NCBI RefSeq assembly: GCF_041260155.1 | Contig: NC_091931.1 | Span: 34,999,326-35,063,325 of the forward strand | Reading direction: 5' to 3' | DNA: 64,000 nucleotides | Source: Ptychodera flava | Lineage: Eukaryota > Hemichordata > Enteropneusta > Ptychoderidae | In this document: positions 21,201 through 34,665 of the stretch, in pieces | Numbering within the stretch: position 1 is the first letter of the stretch | How the letters are laid out: every line of letters begins with the position of its first letter | Translations under genes and position numbers: made by a program | Notes under the pieces: model-generated | Told to the model about the DNA's origin: nothing | Databases searched by the model: none | Seen by the model: only the letters and a program-made list of their open reading frames with translations

Positions 21201-24200
21201 GACTTAAAATGATCACTTGGTATACATTTAATTTACAGATGCCAGGTTGTGTATTTCACATGCACTCAGGTCAGTAGGGAAGTGCATCATTACTTTTTTG
21301 GACTGTTAATTCTTATTTCTGAATTATTTAACCTTTTTTCCACACTGAACTATCTTTAGGCAGTTTATACTGTATAGCTTAGAATTTTTTTTGATTGATG
21401 TATTTAATCATCTTTTGGGTTCTTTGGGTCCATATCTCACCTCATGCCCCTACATCATCAACTATTTACCAATAACTCCAACAACCAATTACCTGACCTG
21501 GCCACACATTAGAGAAGGTACAGCGTCATTGACGGTATTTTTTATAATATAGGGGAGAATTTTATGTTGCAGGGATCTCTTGTTATTCATTTTTTCATAA
21601 TTTTGTAGCTGTCTTGATCTGTCTTGTCTTGTCTTTGCTGTCTTTTACTACAGTGCTACGCTCCTGTCTCTAAGTTCTAACACTCATGTGATTATCTAAT
21701 TCACAGAAACTTATGACAAAGCTGCAGAACACTTTGAAACATTTTACAAGTTAGCATCCAGGAACACGCACTGGAGGACGGAGGAAGGACTGAGCTTACA
21801 TGCCATGTCCTGTGATCATCTCAGAAGGTTGTACACAGAAATGGCAGAAAACCTACAGAAGGGTGAACAGAAAGACCTAAAGCAAGCAATACAGTACCTG
21901 CTCAAAGCATTTGAAATGGCCAAAGAAAGTAAGTGAAAAAAGTATGACACTCTTTGACTGAAGATTCCATCATCCAACCTGGCTATACTGTTTCAACAGG
22001 CAAAAATTTCCTTTTGTCATCGTGAAATTCTGATCACTGATCTCGTAGAGTTTTCTCATCCAGATGACCCAGTGTGGCCTTAATCAAAGGATGAACGATT
22101 GCTTTGATTAATCAGTGCATAATTGGAAAGGGGAAAAGTGAGAGCTTCAATATCATTTGATTTTTGAAGTGAAACAACACGAAAGAAAGCATACTCTCAA
22201 CAAAAATATACCTATACTGGAAAATGTTTCATTTGATCCGGCCCACATTTCTTGTAATTTGTACTGTTAAATACTCAATATCATGAAAAACTAATTTCTG
22301 CCTTGATTATTGTGCACTGCCAAAAACTTGATATTAAGTTGACTGAAAGTGATGGAGATTTACACTTTGAAACAGTTTGTAACCTGGAATTACTCATCCC
22401 TTTCATTCAACTTTCCATTGAGTGGGAGTTGAGATTGTATTCAGTCACATATTGTGTAAAGATCTCATTTTCTCAAAATGTCAAACAAATTTTATTCCTC
22501 ACAGGTGGAGACACTGCTGAAGAAGGCAAGTCTAGTTACAGGTTAGGCTTGGCCTATGAAACCATTGGAGACCCTGAAACATCTCTAATGGTAAGCACCA
22601 ACAGATATTGAAAATAAACCAAATCAAGAAACTTTAAACTTCTCTTCGCTTTTAACTACAAAATCAATACTCTATTGGATATTATCATGTAAAATGTAGT
22701 GCTCTCATACCATGAAGATTGCATGACCATTGGTAAAATTCCTTTTATGACTTGTGATTTATTAAATCTGTACATTGTTTGTTAATGCTCAAGTACAAAC
22801 TATTGCCCCAAGAACTGGAGACAATACTGGCTTCAACAGTACTGATTTTAATGCACCTGACATAAAAGAGTGTCACCATGACGTGTTATTATCATTATCA
22901 AAGGTCATAAATGCCATTTGAATGACTGTTTGTGTTCTGTTATTGAAACATTTGTCCATGTATCTTCTGTTTCATTAGTACCATCAAGGATATATGGAAA
23001 TATGTAAACAATTAGATGACCAAGAGGGAATGGGCAAAGCCTGTGAAGCCATTTCTGACTCATACAAAAGGTGAGCAAATTAACTCTACATTTATGTATT
23101 TATTTTTGCATAAGCCAAATTGAAAGACATATTGCCAGAGGGATGGTATATCCAATATGCGAAATGAGTTATGCAAACTCGCAATTAATTAACGTTGAAA
23201 AATATCTTCAAATAGTTGGGTGTGGTGAATTTTTGCTCAGTGCTATTTTGTATTTATCGTTTCAGCCAAGGCAAAGCAGATGAAGCTATTCGTTACCTTG
23301 AAATGTTTGCAGACGTGGCAGAAAGAAGTGGGCAAGAGAAAGCTCATGGAAGAGCCAGTGCTTGTCTTGGTACCATATACAATGTACAGGTAAGATGATA
23401 ATAAATGAAGGTACAGGCGAACAATCAACTTTTCATAACAGACTTTTTGATTGTGTTCTTGGTTGGCAAACATGCTGCCAAGGGTTGAAGGAAAATCAAT
23501 ATGCATTGGAAGAGGGCGCTCTACTTGTAGTCATAAATGAAAATTCATAGGCACTGGCAATGAAGTTATTCAGTAGTGCAAATATTGATCAGATATCATG
23601 AGTTTGTAGTATTCCTATCCTATATTTGTGATGCAACTGCAAATATTGAATAAATATTATTACAAATAATCTTCTTCACAATGAGCCTATTGAAGATCAT
23701 CAACATTACTGTCACAATATTCTGTTACTTCCAGCATGGTTGGGGTAGAGTGACCGAGCTTACAGTGACTTGTTTGCTGCTGATAACAGCAGCAATACAG
23801 CACACATTTTTCAGGCACTGAGCACACTAAGTAGGCCATTCTGACAATACTGTAACAATTACCACTACTTGCCTGAGTTGTCACATGCTTCAGTCTGGCC
23901 ATTATTTGCTTTGTCCTCATTAGTGCAAAAAATTGTGATGCAAAAAAGACCTGTTGTATATATCTTATGAAAACTGATATACCAGTAGACATTATTTTGA
24001 AATGTTTTAGCCAGTTCATAGCTTGCTTTAAGACCCTTGAAATGAGTTGAACAAGCCAGTACCTAAAGTGACATCGAAAAGTATGAAACCTCATACACAT
24101 GCACCAATAATGTATTTTCTACTTTCACAACAAGGGTCACTACCTGAAAGCAGCCGAGTTCTTTGGCAAGGCTTACAACATAGCCCGTAGCACTGGTGAC

Positions 24201-25217
24201 ATCCATAGCACTAGTGAGACCAGAGTGAACTATGGCATTGCCAGCGCACATCGTGTCCTCCTCAACTTTAGCGACTGTGTTGAGAAACCAAGCAAGAAAA
24301 GACTTGGTGTCTTGATTGACTGGAAGAATGTACGTGGTGAACAGTTTGCTGAACCTATCAAAGATGAGCCTCCAAAAGAAGAGCCACCAAAAGGTATGTC
24401 CCGACTGAGTTCTTTCATTTTTTTGTCTACTCAATAAACAATTACGTTTACAACTTTTATAGCCAAAGTGAAAGCCACTTAGATCCTTGTGTGTTTAGTT
24501 TATGCAGATAGCAAAGAATGCAGAGCTAGAATCAGAACATAAATGTTCTGTTTGTAGCCAGTTAGAGGATCAAAGCAATCATCAGTAGCTGGGATGTAGT
24601 TGTTTACCCTCTGTTATATACATGTGTCTAACAACTTCATTCAAAACACTGTGCTTAAAGTTTTGGAAAAGCGAGTCAGTGATGAAATGCAGACCAAATT
24701 GTGAATTGTCAGCTGAATAATTTGGCAATTATCAAACTGGTGGTCATTCAAAAGCTAAGGGGAAGAGATTTTTGTTTCTAGACAATTATTCCATACTTGA
24801 AATGAAGAACATCTTTTTTTCTCTGAAACCAAATATCAAAATCTTCAGCATACTGTGCTCCAGTAGAATAGCCTGGTTTGCGTTAGTTTTTCAACCAGCA
24901 TAGGTTTATACACAGTTAGGGGGAGAGTAACAGTGGTTTCAATCGTCAATACATCCACTGATTACATCGTGAACCGAGTAAATCGAGTTCGTGCTGTGTG
25001 TCCACCATTTTCATGAAGGCCAAAGAAACACTGAACTTCTTCAACTGATGAATTCCCATGTCGTTTTTTTCCAGAAGAAGAGAAGAAAGAAGAGCCCAAG
25101 GAGGAGGAGGAAACAAAAGAGGAAGAGAAAAAGGAAGATGAGACTGCAGAGGGAGGGGAAAGGGCAGAGGGGGAGGTTCAGGAGGGGAAAGAGGAGTCAG
25201 AGAACATGGAAGAATAA
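18232..25217 (+). CDS. TTC29: Tetratricopeptide repeat protein 29 (TTC29)
   Basis: Nine coding exons: 18232-18473, 18629-18852, 19048-19233, 21707-21928, 22505-22590, 22979-23070, 23266-23389, 24135-24393 and 25075-25217, all GT-AG and in frame, giving 525 residues. The start is the first ATG (MAAPLPAIQPKSGYGQ) in an exon whose acceptor is at 18217, implying a 5' non-coding exon upstream. A basic, Gln-rich N-terminus is followed by the family segment LKDGFHRSFSELFALI (about residue 95) and TPR helices from roughly 155 to 430 (GDYWLSAHFYDNCLE, RLGLAYETIGDPETSL, KGHYLKAAEFFGKAYNIA-like units). The tail (480-525) is almost all Glu and Lys. The family acts in motile cilia and sperm flagella. Human TTC29 is about 475 residues, and the acidic tail accounts for much of the excess here. 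Confidence 0.9.
19459..21520 (-). mobile_element. Possible hairpin-terminated element in TTC29 intron 3
   Basis: A hairpin at 19459-19493 (TACCTTCTCGTGTCTAT against ATAGACAGAGAAGGTA) is followed by two TTCCGTCTGTCAA words. The arm sequence GAGAAGGTA recurs at 21512-21520. This mirrors the layout of the pearl-like element at 3369-6000, but I see no tandem core, so the outer limit is tentative. Confidence 0.35.
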
Positions 25218-25402
25218 GGAAATTAAATAAGTGATGAAAATTTATTATGCAGGATTTCTTATTTAGTTTTTGTTCATCAGAGTAAACGAAGAATACAAAG
25301 GCCAAACATTGATTTTGACTTGCATTAAAATATTTTATACACCATGGCACTCTGTTGTAAAAAAATTTGATTGTTATATATATTTGAACATATGTAAATA
25401 CC

Positions 25403-25408
25403 ATTAAA
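25403..25408 (+). terminator. TTC29: Probable TTC29 polyadenylation signal
   Basis: ATTAAA, the commonest variant signal, lies 186 bases past the stop codon. Confidence 0.4.
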
Positions 25409-25539
25409 GTCTTGTTGTCATAGCACTGTATATAGTCTGAAAGAAGACCGACAATTATGAATAAGAGTGCATTGTTATAATTTTATGTTGTGTTGTGTTC
25501 TAAGGTAAATACAAAATTTACACCACCACTGTCCATGCT

Positions 25540-26023
25540 AGACTGAAAGATCCATTGCTTGAGGGCGCACTCTACGCCTCTCCCTGAAGTGTGATACTGA
25601 CAAAAAGGAGAATGTCCTCTCCATTGCAGAAACTTCTGAGGGCCTTCCAAACACTTTGAATTTCTCACTGCCTCGATGACATGTGAGGTCAATCTTTCCA
25701 TTTTTACAGAAGTAAAGAACGTAAAATTAGGATTGGCAGAGTTGTTGCCTTACTGTGGATATAATACTGCAGGGAAATCACAATGTTTTGTCTGCCTGTT
25801 GTTGACATTCCAGGAAATCGGCGGAGTCATATGCTAATTTTTGATAGTGCACTATGTTGGCTGCATGGGCGTGGCGTAGACCTCAAAACTGCCCATAAAT
25901 TTCTTGGCGAAATGAGATTGGTTGCAACAAGATTCTGTTGCCGGTCAGTAATGTTACAGACCGCGTCCAGTTGTAAGAGGCGGTACAGTAGAGAGCGCCC
26001 TCAAACAATGGATCTTTCAGTCT
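25540..26023. mobile_element. MITE with 36-bp terminal inverted repeats
   Basis: The arm 25540-25575 (AGACTGAAAGATCCATTG, then GAGGGCGC) is inverted at 25988-26023 with about three mismatches. The 484-bp element has no coding capacity. GAGGGCGC-type words recur at several other places in the window. Confidence 0.7.
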
Positions 26024-29000
26024 ATGTCCATGCTGGGCTCCAGAATTTGATTTTGGAGAATGTACATATCTTGACAGTGCAGTCCTTTACTGCATTTAGC
26101 TTGATCTGTGTTGAATAGGTCTGTGGTATTTTCTGAAGAATAACTGAGTGCATATGGATTGAGTCCACCAATTTCATACAGTGTTACTCTGAGTTATGTT
26201 AGCAATGCTGACAAGTTTTTTACTTTGAACATGAATACATTCCAAACATGTGGGAACCTGTGTACAGTTTGGTATTTGCATAGCCAATTATCTAATAAAA
26301 TCAGTGAAAACACGATTTTGTAGACTCTGTTTCAAATTCACTTGTCTGAAGGTTTGATGTTGCAAGATTGAATTGCAAAATGTTGTTTGATGAGTATGAT
26401 TTATGTAGGTCTTTGAGTTCATGAGAATCTGTGTATGAAACTGCACTCTGTTGAGATCCAACACAGCTGATGTACTAGGTAAAAATTTGGTGTTGCCATG
26501 CAGTCATTGGAAGATCTGAATAATGAACCAGGATAGTTATTGCTCACAAATTATCACATTATATTCCATAATTGTGCTGATCATTTTCATTCTGTGTTGA
26601 GTTTGCAGGATTTTTGCAGACTGCTCCAATCTCAGTGATTCTATTTTTATTTTTTAAAAGTGACAGGCCGCAGGCTACCTATGTCATATTGGCCGTGCCA
26701 AAGTCTTCAACTATTGAAAGAAAAACGTGAGCAAGGACGTCCATAAAAAGACTGAATGCATCACAGGGCATTGTTAACCTGGGTTACTTTTTATTCAAAT
26801 AATTACATATTAGGCTACAGCATATCAAACTGCATGTGATGGGGAGGGTGGCAGGTTTATTTCCAGTCCCTGTGCCCAAGGTACTGCATGGATGCAGTCA
26901 CTTCTTGAAAACAAAGAGGTTGAACTGAAAACAGACAGTACAAAACTGAACCGCTGCAGTCCTGGCTACATGCTCGAGGGTTTGCAATCATAATAAACTG
27001 TCAAAAATCAGAGAAATATCCAGGTGTTTCACAAGGTTATACCATCATGTGTAGCAGAACTTTTGTGTACATCTCATTATCTTGTCCTGGCATGTCCATG
27101 TCTATATCTTTTGATACCCTTTCGAGTCCCAGAATGTTTAAGACGTTGGCCCCTTGTTATGAGTGTAGAAAATATATATCAATCTATTAAAGATGAAGTG
27201 GGTGTATTTCTTAAATATTCATAGTGGTATAGCTAGCTGGGACATTTAAACTTTACTTGAAACTATTGAAAGTTTATTTGAAACTGCAATAATTATCAGT
27301 GACCTCCAGTGTGATATACAATGTGAGTAAGGCCTGCTTCGAAGTTTTTTTTATGATGGCTATCTTAGACAAGCTGGAAGTCTCTGATAATTGCTGAACT
27401 TTCAGGTAGTTCACACCTCACAAGTGAAGGAATTTTAACTTTTGCTCAAACTTTCCTCTGTGAGACTCATAATCTTTCTTTCACCAAATCCAGAATAAAA
27501 ATCAAGGTCACTGTAAAGTATGGTACAAGAGAAACAACCTAAAATTTACCAAAATTCAAAATGGCTGCCATCCCTGTGTTAGCTTCATGGACAAAAATTT
27601 AATTTCCGATTTCAAAAAACTAAGGTGGTTAAGATTTTTATTACACTAAGAGCTTTAAAATCAGCCACAGGTAGATCAGAAGAGTCTGAATATCTGTTCC
27701 CAAGGTGCATTCTATCTGAAAGTAAACTTTCAAATATTAAGGTCGTCTGGATGGTATATTGTGATAGCATCTTGAGTAGATGGAATTGTTGATGTTGATT
27801 GATGAATGTGCGTGTTATTTTACAAAAATAATTCTCAGGACAAAGTTAGTTCCAAGTTCCAACAGTTTAATAACCATTCAATAAAACCATAAATAGATAA
27901 AAATTTCCATACCAGCAATGCATTGATAATTGACTTAAAACTTTTTGTTACCATTCCATACTGTGAAAACATTATTGTAAATGTAAAAGTACATGCCGTC
28001 TTGATGTAAGTCCATTCTGAAGATCTCCAATTGTTAACCAGTTTGGGATGACAGTGTGGCCCCTTTCCAAACTGTGAAACCTGACTTTTTTTATGCTGCC
28101 TAATCACTAGCAAGAATAAAGATTAAAACCACAACCATGTTGCGTGAAGGTAGGTAACATATGCCGGCATGATAACCAGTGTCACTTCAAATGTGTAATA
28201 CAGTGTTGACAGGTTTTTTCCTCAAAGCATACAGGTAAGAGCTGATCAGTGTTGACATCTGATGTCTGTTTAGCAAAATCCGGTTACTTTGACTCGAACA
28301 AGGAAATTCGTCAACTGTAAATCAGTGATTCTTGATCGCATCTTACAGGTTGATTCGGAAATGGTACCTCAAAATGGAGTCACTTCCATAACCACAAACA
28401 TGGTAATTCCACATAACCATTCTACCTGTATGCATTACGATGGAATATAAACACTGCGGCACTGATGGGAACCATTCGGTTATTCACATGAGATTCAAAG
28501 ACCATGCAAAGACTTGGTAGACCATGTCTCTACGGGCTATGCGTGCTGAAAGGAATCAGGCCAATCAGAATCAACCTTATGTATCCACACTTACAAATGA
28601 GTTTTTATGTTCATCACATGTTCTTTTGATAGCTGACAGGAATAACAGATAGGTTCCCAGGCATGCTACAGTATCTATATACTTGCTACATTAATGTAAT
28701 ATTGGAGGGGAAAACCATAGCTCAGTGATCATTGTTTACCAGAAAAACAAATCTAAACCTCTTTTTCAATTTTCATACCCATTTTAAAATCTACTAGTTA
28801 TTATCATTTCTTTTGTGTGACTGTTTATCATTAAAACATCAAAATTTTCGAAAGCCAAAAACATGTTTTTTTGTGTTGTGTTTGGTTTGTTCTGATTTAA
28901 TGTCACTTTTCATTCGTAGTTTCACTTGATTTCATTTTTGGTCAAGATTTGTTATGGATCTTTAGCTTATAGGAATTAGCTCCCAATAGTTGGCCTAGTT

Positions 29001-29181
29001 GACGTAATGACCTCAGTATCTTACAATAATCACTGAGCGAATGATAGTCATTATTTTATATTATATTTAAAACACTTCAAATTACACTCATAAGCAACTA
29101 TAAAGCATATCATTTGTGAATGTGGTCAAATCCATATTGTGTCAGGTGTCATAGTCATGGCTGATCGAACCAGTGTCAGAG

Positions 29182-32100
29182 TTATTCAGCGTAACTCTGA
29201 CGTACCTTGATGGAGTCCAAGGCACGGCTAATGTCGCCACCCTTGGCTTCCAGCAAGTGGCTCAACCAACCGCCCTCATCGTCAAATCCCATGTCCAGCA
29301 TCTGTTTCAGGGCTTCGCCAACCTTGACATTCTTAGGTGGTGGATTCTGCAGATCTGGCATGATAGAGGAACCACCAGCTGGAGCTGAATCGCTGACCAC
29401 AGTCCAGTCATTGTCATCACTGGAACAACCTTCTTTGGGACCCATATCCAAGTCCTGATCAAAACAATCACAAGATAATGACATGTTGCATTATTGTGTG
29501 CACATGGTGCATATGAATGATTTGTGACAGGTTAATGTGTCTACTGATTGCAGCCCTCTCATCTACCTATCAAGTTTATTGAAACGGAATTCCACACTAT
29601 TCAGGCAAGTGCACAAGATCTGTCCATACAATGTTCAATGTTGAACTTGATTGCTTTCATTAACATATAGCGTACAACAATCAATATTTTAAACCTTTAT
29701 AGTATAAGACTAAGAGCATCATACCACATATTGAACAAGTACATAGATGAATCACTTCAACACTATAGTAAACTTTATATGAATGAATACTGTTTTTTCA
29801 CTCATACAACACATTAGATTCTTTCTCGAGTACCAATAATTACAGCCTTAGGGAATCATTCTAAATTTGATATCTTTGAAAGAAATCTCCACAGTAATTT
29901 ACATACTTTACAAATTACCCTTAATTTTTTCATCTCATTTAAAAACTACTATTTCAAGTTTCCAAGGGCGAAATGGATAGTACAATTTTAGGTATCAAAG
30001 GCCTTAAGGGTCATATACATACCATTGGAGACTCATCTACATTGGCAGTGCTTGCAGCATCCCCACCCTGCTTGCTTTCATCTTGCACCTTCTTTTCTGG
30101 GTTTTGCCCGCTTTCGGCTTGTTTGGCTGCTTCAGTCTGGGCGCGACGGTTTTGGCATCTACCACTGCGGCCAGCGGGGCCGCCACCACATCTACGACCA
30201 CGCCAACCACCTCTAGCCCCCGGTCCTTTGCCACACCGTCTTCGCATTTCACGATGTTCCACGTCAACATCTACATCGATTCCTACAGAGCAATGTACAC
30301 TTGTCAGAAAATGAATGATATCATTGAAAAACCTGGGCTCACAACTCCATCAAACAAGTCACTCACTCTCCGACCATAGGCCTTGTAAGAATTGTCAGGT
30401 ACATCCTACACTTATCATCTGTAGAGGAAGACTTTGAGTGCATGACAAGCAAGGCTGTCTTCATAACAAAAAGATTTACCAACAACAATATATTACACTT
30501 TTCCAAATTGTATTGATTAGTAAAACCTGCATACATCTCCACAGGACTTATTCTTTGTAATATAACTGAATAGCACTAAATTTGTCATGATGTCAGAGTT
30601 CCATTATTGATATGCAAATACAAATATTTGTCTCAAAATTTCGACAAGTCTATCGGCATAGGAATCATGAAAATGGTACTTTGATACTGCCAATATTCTG
30701 AATGTACCTAAATTATGTGCTAAAATATGACCTTACACAGGGGTCATAAAGAAAGATGTAGTAATTGAGATAAAATGTTGTCAAAATTTCTGTTGTCAGC
30801 AGTAAAATATCTCTATATTTTATAATTAACCTACTATCCCGATTAGCACTATTCAGGTGTTGGAAATACTTACCTAGTGGAGACAACATTTCAGCGACTG
30901 CATCACCAACTTCCTTCAAGTACTCGGCATGAGGTAAATCTTCAGATCCTTCCATCGGTTGCTCCTTGGCTTCTCCATCTGCTGATTGGCCACTGGTCTC
31001 TCCGCCTTCCTTCTGCTGTTCCTGGCATTTCTGTTGCTGTCTCTCCCACATGCGGCACCAGCGTTGGGCCATTCGGGGACCAATATCACCAGTCATGAAA
31101 CGCCACAGACCAGGACGAAATGTGAAGCCCTATGATGAAAAATACAACACATTGTAGGGTGTATGTCTGTATGAAAATTTGGCAGCAGAATTTGACTTTC
31201 ACCTTTTTTTTAATCATGTGCAGCACAAACTCAAATGCTATGGCTTTACTAATATTGGCAGGATCTTTTATTTTCTTTCATTGGTAGAACTGTTGTCACA
31301 ATAAACTTTTAGTTGAAACAGAGAAAATTTACTGCACAGACTAGAAGTGTCTACTGTCTATGGTGTCAATGAGTTCAATCATGCATATGATGATCATTGC
31401 AGTAGATCCAAGCCACCTACTGGTCTTATGTGTATTTTTAAATAAATTCTGAAAAAGGAACTTCAGAAGCATTTGGTTTCTTCTTTGTTTTGAGATATAA
31501 TGTTTGTTAATGCATCTGAAACACCATCATGACTATCATACAATCAGAAGATGACATGCCAACAACAAACAAAGTTGAAATAAACCAATTTCAAGTCAGT
31601 CAAATATTATTACAATTTGCAGTTTCATTTAGGTATACAAAATATTGCTTATTTGGTAAATCTAACCATATACAAGAATGAATTTTGCGAGATCATGAAC
31701 ATTTTTTCCATACATTATGAAAAATGTTCTATTTAAGGAAATATTACTCAATGTGGAAACATCCACGTTAGTGTTTACAGCGGTTATGACCCACTATAAA
31801 TTAGACAAAGACTCTAGTACAGTGGCTTAATCTCAGACAAATCCTGTACTTGTGTGGTGTTCTGATTGATACACGATAATCGTTTATTGAGTTATTTACT
31901 CAAGGGATTACTGTTTTGTGGAGATATCTAATGTGCTTCATTGTACAAAAGAAAGATCGAGCCACATGTCTAGTCAGTTGAGTAATTGTTAGAGGTGAAT
32001 CTGTCTGTGACTGTTTCATTCACATCCAGTTTACAAAGAGTTCATAGACAGTTACCCGCACTTTGTTGTCATGAATATACACTGGTAGTGTTGCGAAATA

Positions 32101-33854
32101 TGCAGATTTATCTTTACTTACTCCCATGTGGCTCCTTCCAATTTGAGGTTTTCGGATCTTGATCATCTCATGCTCAGGGTGCAGCCCTTTGCCTTCACAT
32201 CCTTTGCACAGGTCGTAGTCAGGACACACCACACACTTGAAGCGGGGTCCAAATATACGACCATCACATCCATCACACACCACACCGGGATGGAAAGCAT
32301 TCTCATTTCCTTTATCTCCATCCTGCTCTTTCTTGGCTGTCACTGAAAACAATAAAACAGAATTTGTTTTTTAGCTTTGTTCAAATTTATCATGAAATGG
32401 AAGCATATATGGTATAATGCTATACCTGACAAATCGAGTGCAATGTATGATTTACTGGTCTCTTTTGTACCGGCAAAAAAGATGAAATATCATTTAATTA
32501 AAATCAAAGAAATTAATGTCTTTCAAGGATATCATAAACTGAAATATTGATGTTTCATGGTAAATTGCAGGAAGATAATTGAAAAGCACTATATGAATGA
32601 TGTTTGTAGGTATTGTAATACAACTGTAAAGTTGTTTTCTTTTAACTTACATTTGATGTAGACCCTAAATATTTCTTCATTTAGTTGTCCATATGCATCA
32701 ACCAGTTCCTCGTCACTTGAAAATGAGATCAAGTCTCCCTCAGAGTCTGAAAATATAAATGTATTGTTTTGCTATAATGAGACGAATGATCATGCAAGTG
32801 TTACTCATCCGTATGTATCAGCTGTTTTTGAAATCAGCCATGTTGGATGACTCAGCACAGGAGGACCTTGTTTGTTGACAAACAATAGGTAGTTGTACAG
32901 TCACAGCAGTGGACCCTGGGGTCAGAGAGGGACCAAAATGGCTGCTCTCAATTTAAGCTTACTAACTGTGAGTCAGGGATCTGTCACTCTGTGTTTAGGG
33001 ATTGTGCATCTAAAGTAATCCTGTTAGCCACACAGAATGACAAGGTTGACCAGCTGTTGCATTCACGATAAAAACAAATCCCATATGACTCATGATGTCA
33101 TGATTCAGCAAATGTTTCTGCGTTTTGCACTCGAATTTTGTGCTGTCAGTTTTATTTCATTTATAGGACCTTTCCTTCTTTTCCCTCAGCTTCAGCTGGC
33201 TGTCATACATTTGTATATGGTTATACAACACTCTTTGGTCGGTTTAACTCTCTTCTTAAGAATTTTAGACATAAATACCAAAAGCCATTCTTCCCTCTGA
33301 ATTCCCGTTGTCTTAAAAACTTATTTCAAAATATATTATCAACAGTGGTCAAATATAAATGTGAAGACAGAAAGTTCTATAAGTAAGCAATCCTGTACTA
33401 ATTGAATGTGCACAAGGTTATAGCCCCACTTTCAACATCCCCCTGCAACATTTTACAGACAAATATGCACAGATTTTTATGATTCTACGATTTGTGCGCT
33501 GGAAATGTTACCCTTACTACAATGTTATTGTCTACATGATTATGGTCGTGAAGCTGATAAAGGGGTAAAATATTTAAGACCTGAATGATTTACTTTCGGT
33601 AATGCTCAGGTATTTTTGTTCGCATCTCAATGATGTAACAATGATGATGTAGGCAATATGTACACGCATAAGAAGGCTTTACCTCTGTACGACAGAGTGA
33701 AAACATCTGGGCTTCTAAGAGATGGGAACACTTGCGTTATCTTCTTGGACAGGTATTCGTAGTTCGTTGACACATCTTGGTCCACGCAAAATCGACGGAT
33801 TTCTGGTGAACTGCCGTCGTCACGGTGCAAATAAGCTTTCACTGTCAGAGACAT
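29182..33854 (-). CDS. SQSTM1: Sequestosome-1 / p62 autophagy receptor
   Basis: Six coding exons on the minus strand: 33854-33683, 32746-32651, 32342-32122, 31129-30874, 30282-30023 and 29454-29182, giving 425 residues (human 440). The PB1 domain (1-90) starts [14 protein letters not shown] and has the acidic OPCA segment [15 protein letters not shown]. The ZZ zinc finger (about 106-150) has [15 protein letters not shown] and CPDYDLC. The conserved [18 protein letters not shown] leads to an Arg/Gly-rich linker. The LC3-interacting region is DDNDWTVV (W352-V355). The UBA domain (about 384-420) has [17 protein letters not shown]. p62 polymerises through PB1, binds ubiquitinated cargo and tethers it to autophagosomes. 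The start was chosen at the ATG opening the PB1 domain. No KEAP1-binding STGE-type motif is visible. The gene is divergent from SREBF. Confidence 0.95.
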
Positions 33855-34665
33855 ACTTGTGCTGTGGTACAAACATAGATTAAAGAAGAAAAACTAAGTG
33901 TGGAACAACACTGAAAATGAAACATCAAAGTTTCAGTATCTGCTGCAAGAGTAGAATAAATTCGCAACAAAATTATAATACAGTATCTTTAAAGCTTACG
34001 CGTACAGTTATTTTCACGTCAAAGTAATGCTAATGGAGATTTGTCTATTTCTGTCAGTTGTGGTACCAATCGACACTGAACGTGGTAGTATGCTGTGGTT
34101 CTTCGTACTGTAATCAACAATTGAACTCTTCTGTCCAAAACGGCTGTGTTTTATACGATTATTTGGCTTTCCAGATCTTTCTCTGTTGACCAATCAATAA
34201 TGATAGGGTCTGTAAGTATATGCAAATCCTCAGGAAATTACAAAATACCTTTTCTGACCCACCAATGACGTACTAAATTAGTGTTGCTTACGCGCAAAGG
34301 TTTGTGCGCAGACTTAAAAATAGCTTATGATGTCACTGTATACTAAATTTAGATTCAGTGTCGTCACGATGATTTCACTTTTTCTTTTTGGCTGAATCAA
34401 GACAGAAAATTGAATGTTTTGATTTTTTTTATTGTATTAAATTGAAGAAATTCAAAAATTGAACTAAAAGAATGCGAATCAGCAAAAAAGTATATGACCT
34501 TTCGGTTTGACCGCAATATGACTTTTGACCTTCTTAGCATACAAATCTACAAAATTTACATAAGTGAGGCACCATGACGTCAAATCGTACGATGAAATTC
34601 TGTTCGTCTGATTGGCTTAGTTCTCGTGGCGATACTCATGCCTTACTCCAGTATCAACAGCAAAT
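33855..34665. promoter_or_regulatory. Shared divergent p62/SREBF promoter region
   Basis: 811 bases separate the two start codons. A full CRE (TGACGTCA) lies at 34575-34582, CCAAT boxes at about 34190 (plus strand) and 34610 (as ATTGG), and an antioxidant-response-like TGATTCAGC on the minus strand at 34391-34399. NF-Y sites are usual in SREBP promoters and ARE sites in p62 promoters. No consensus sterol response element was seen. Confidence 0.55.

Larger units (their letters stand above)
25218..29181. other. Convergent intergenic region with TTC29 and p62 3' ends
   Basis: Contains the 3' untranslated parts of TTC29 (plus) and p62 (minus) and one MITE at 25540-26023. No further exon could be recognised on either strand. 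Confidence 0.5.
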
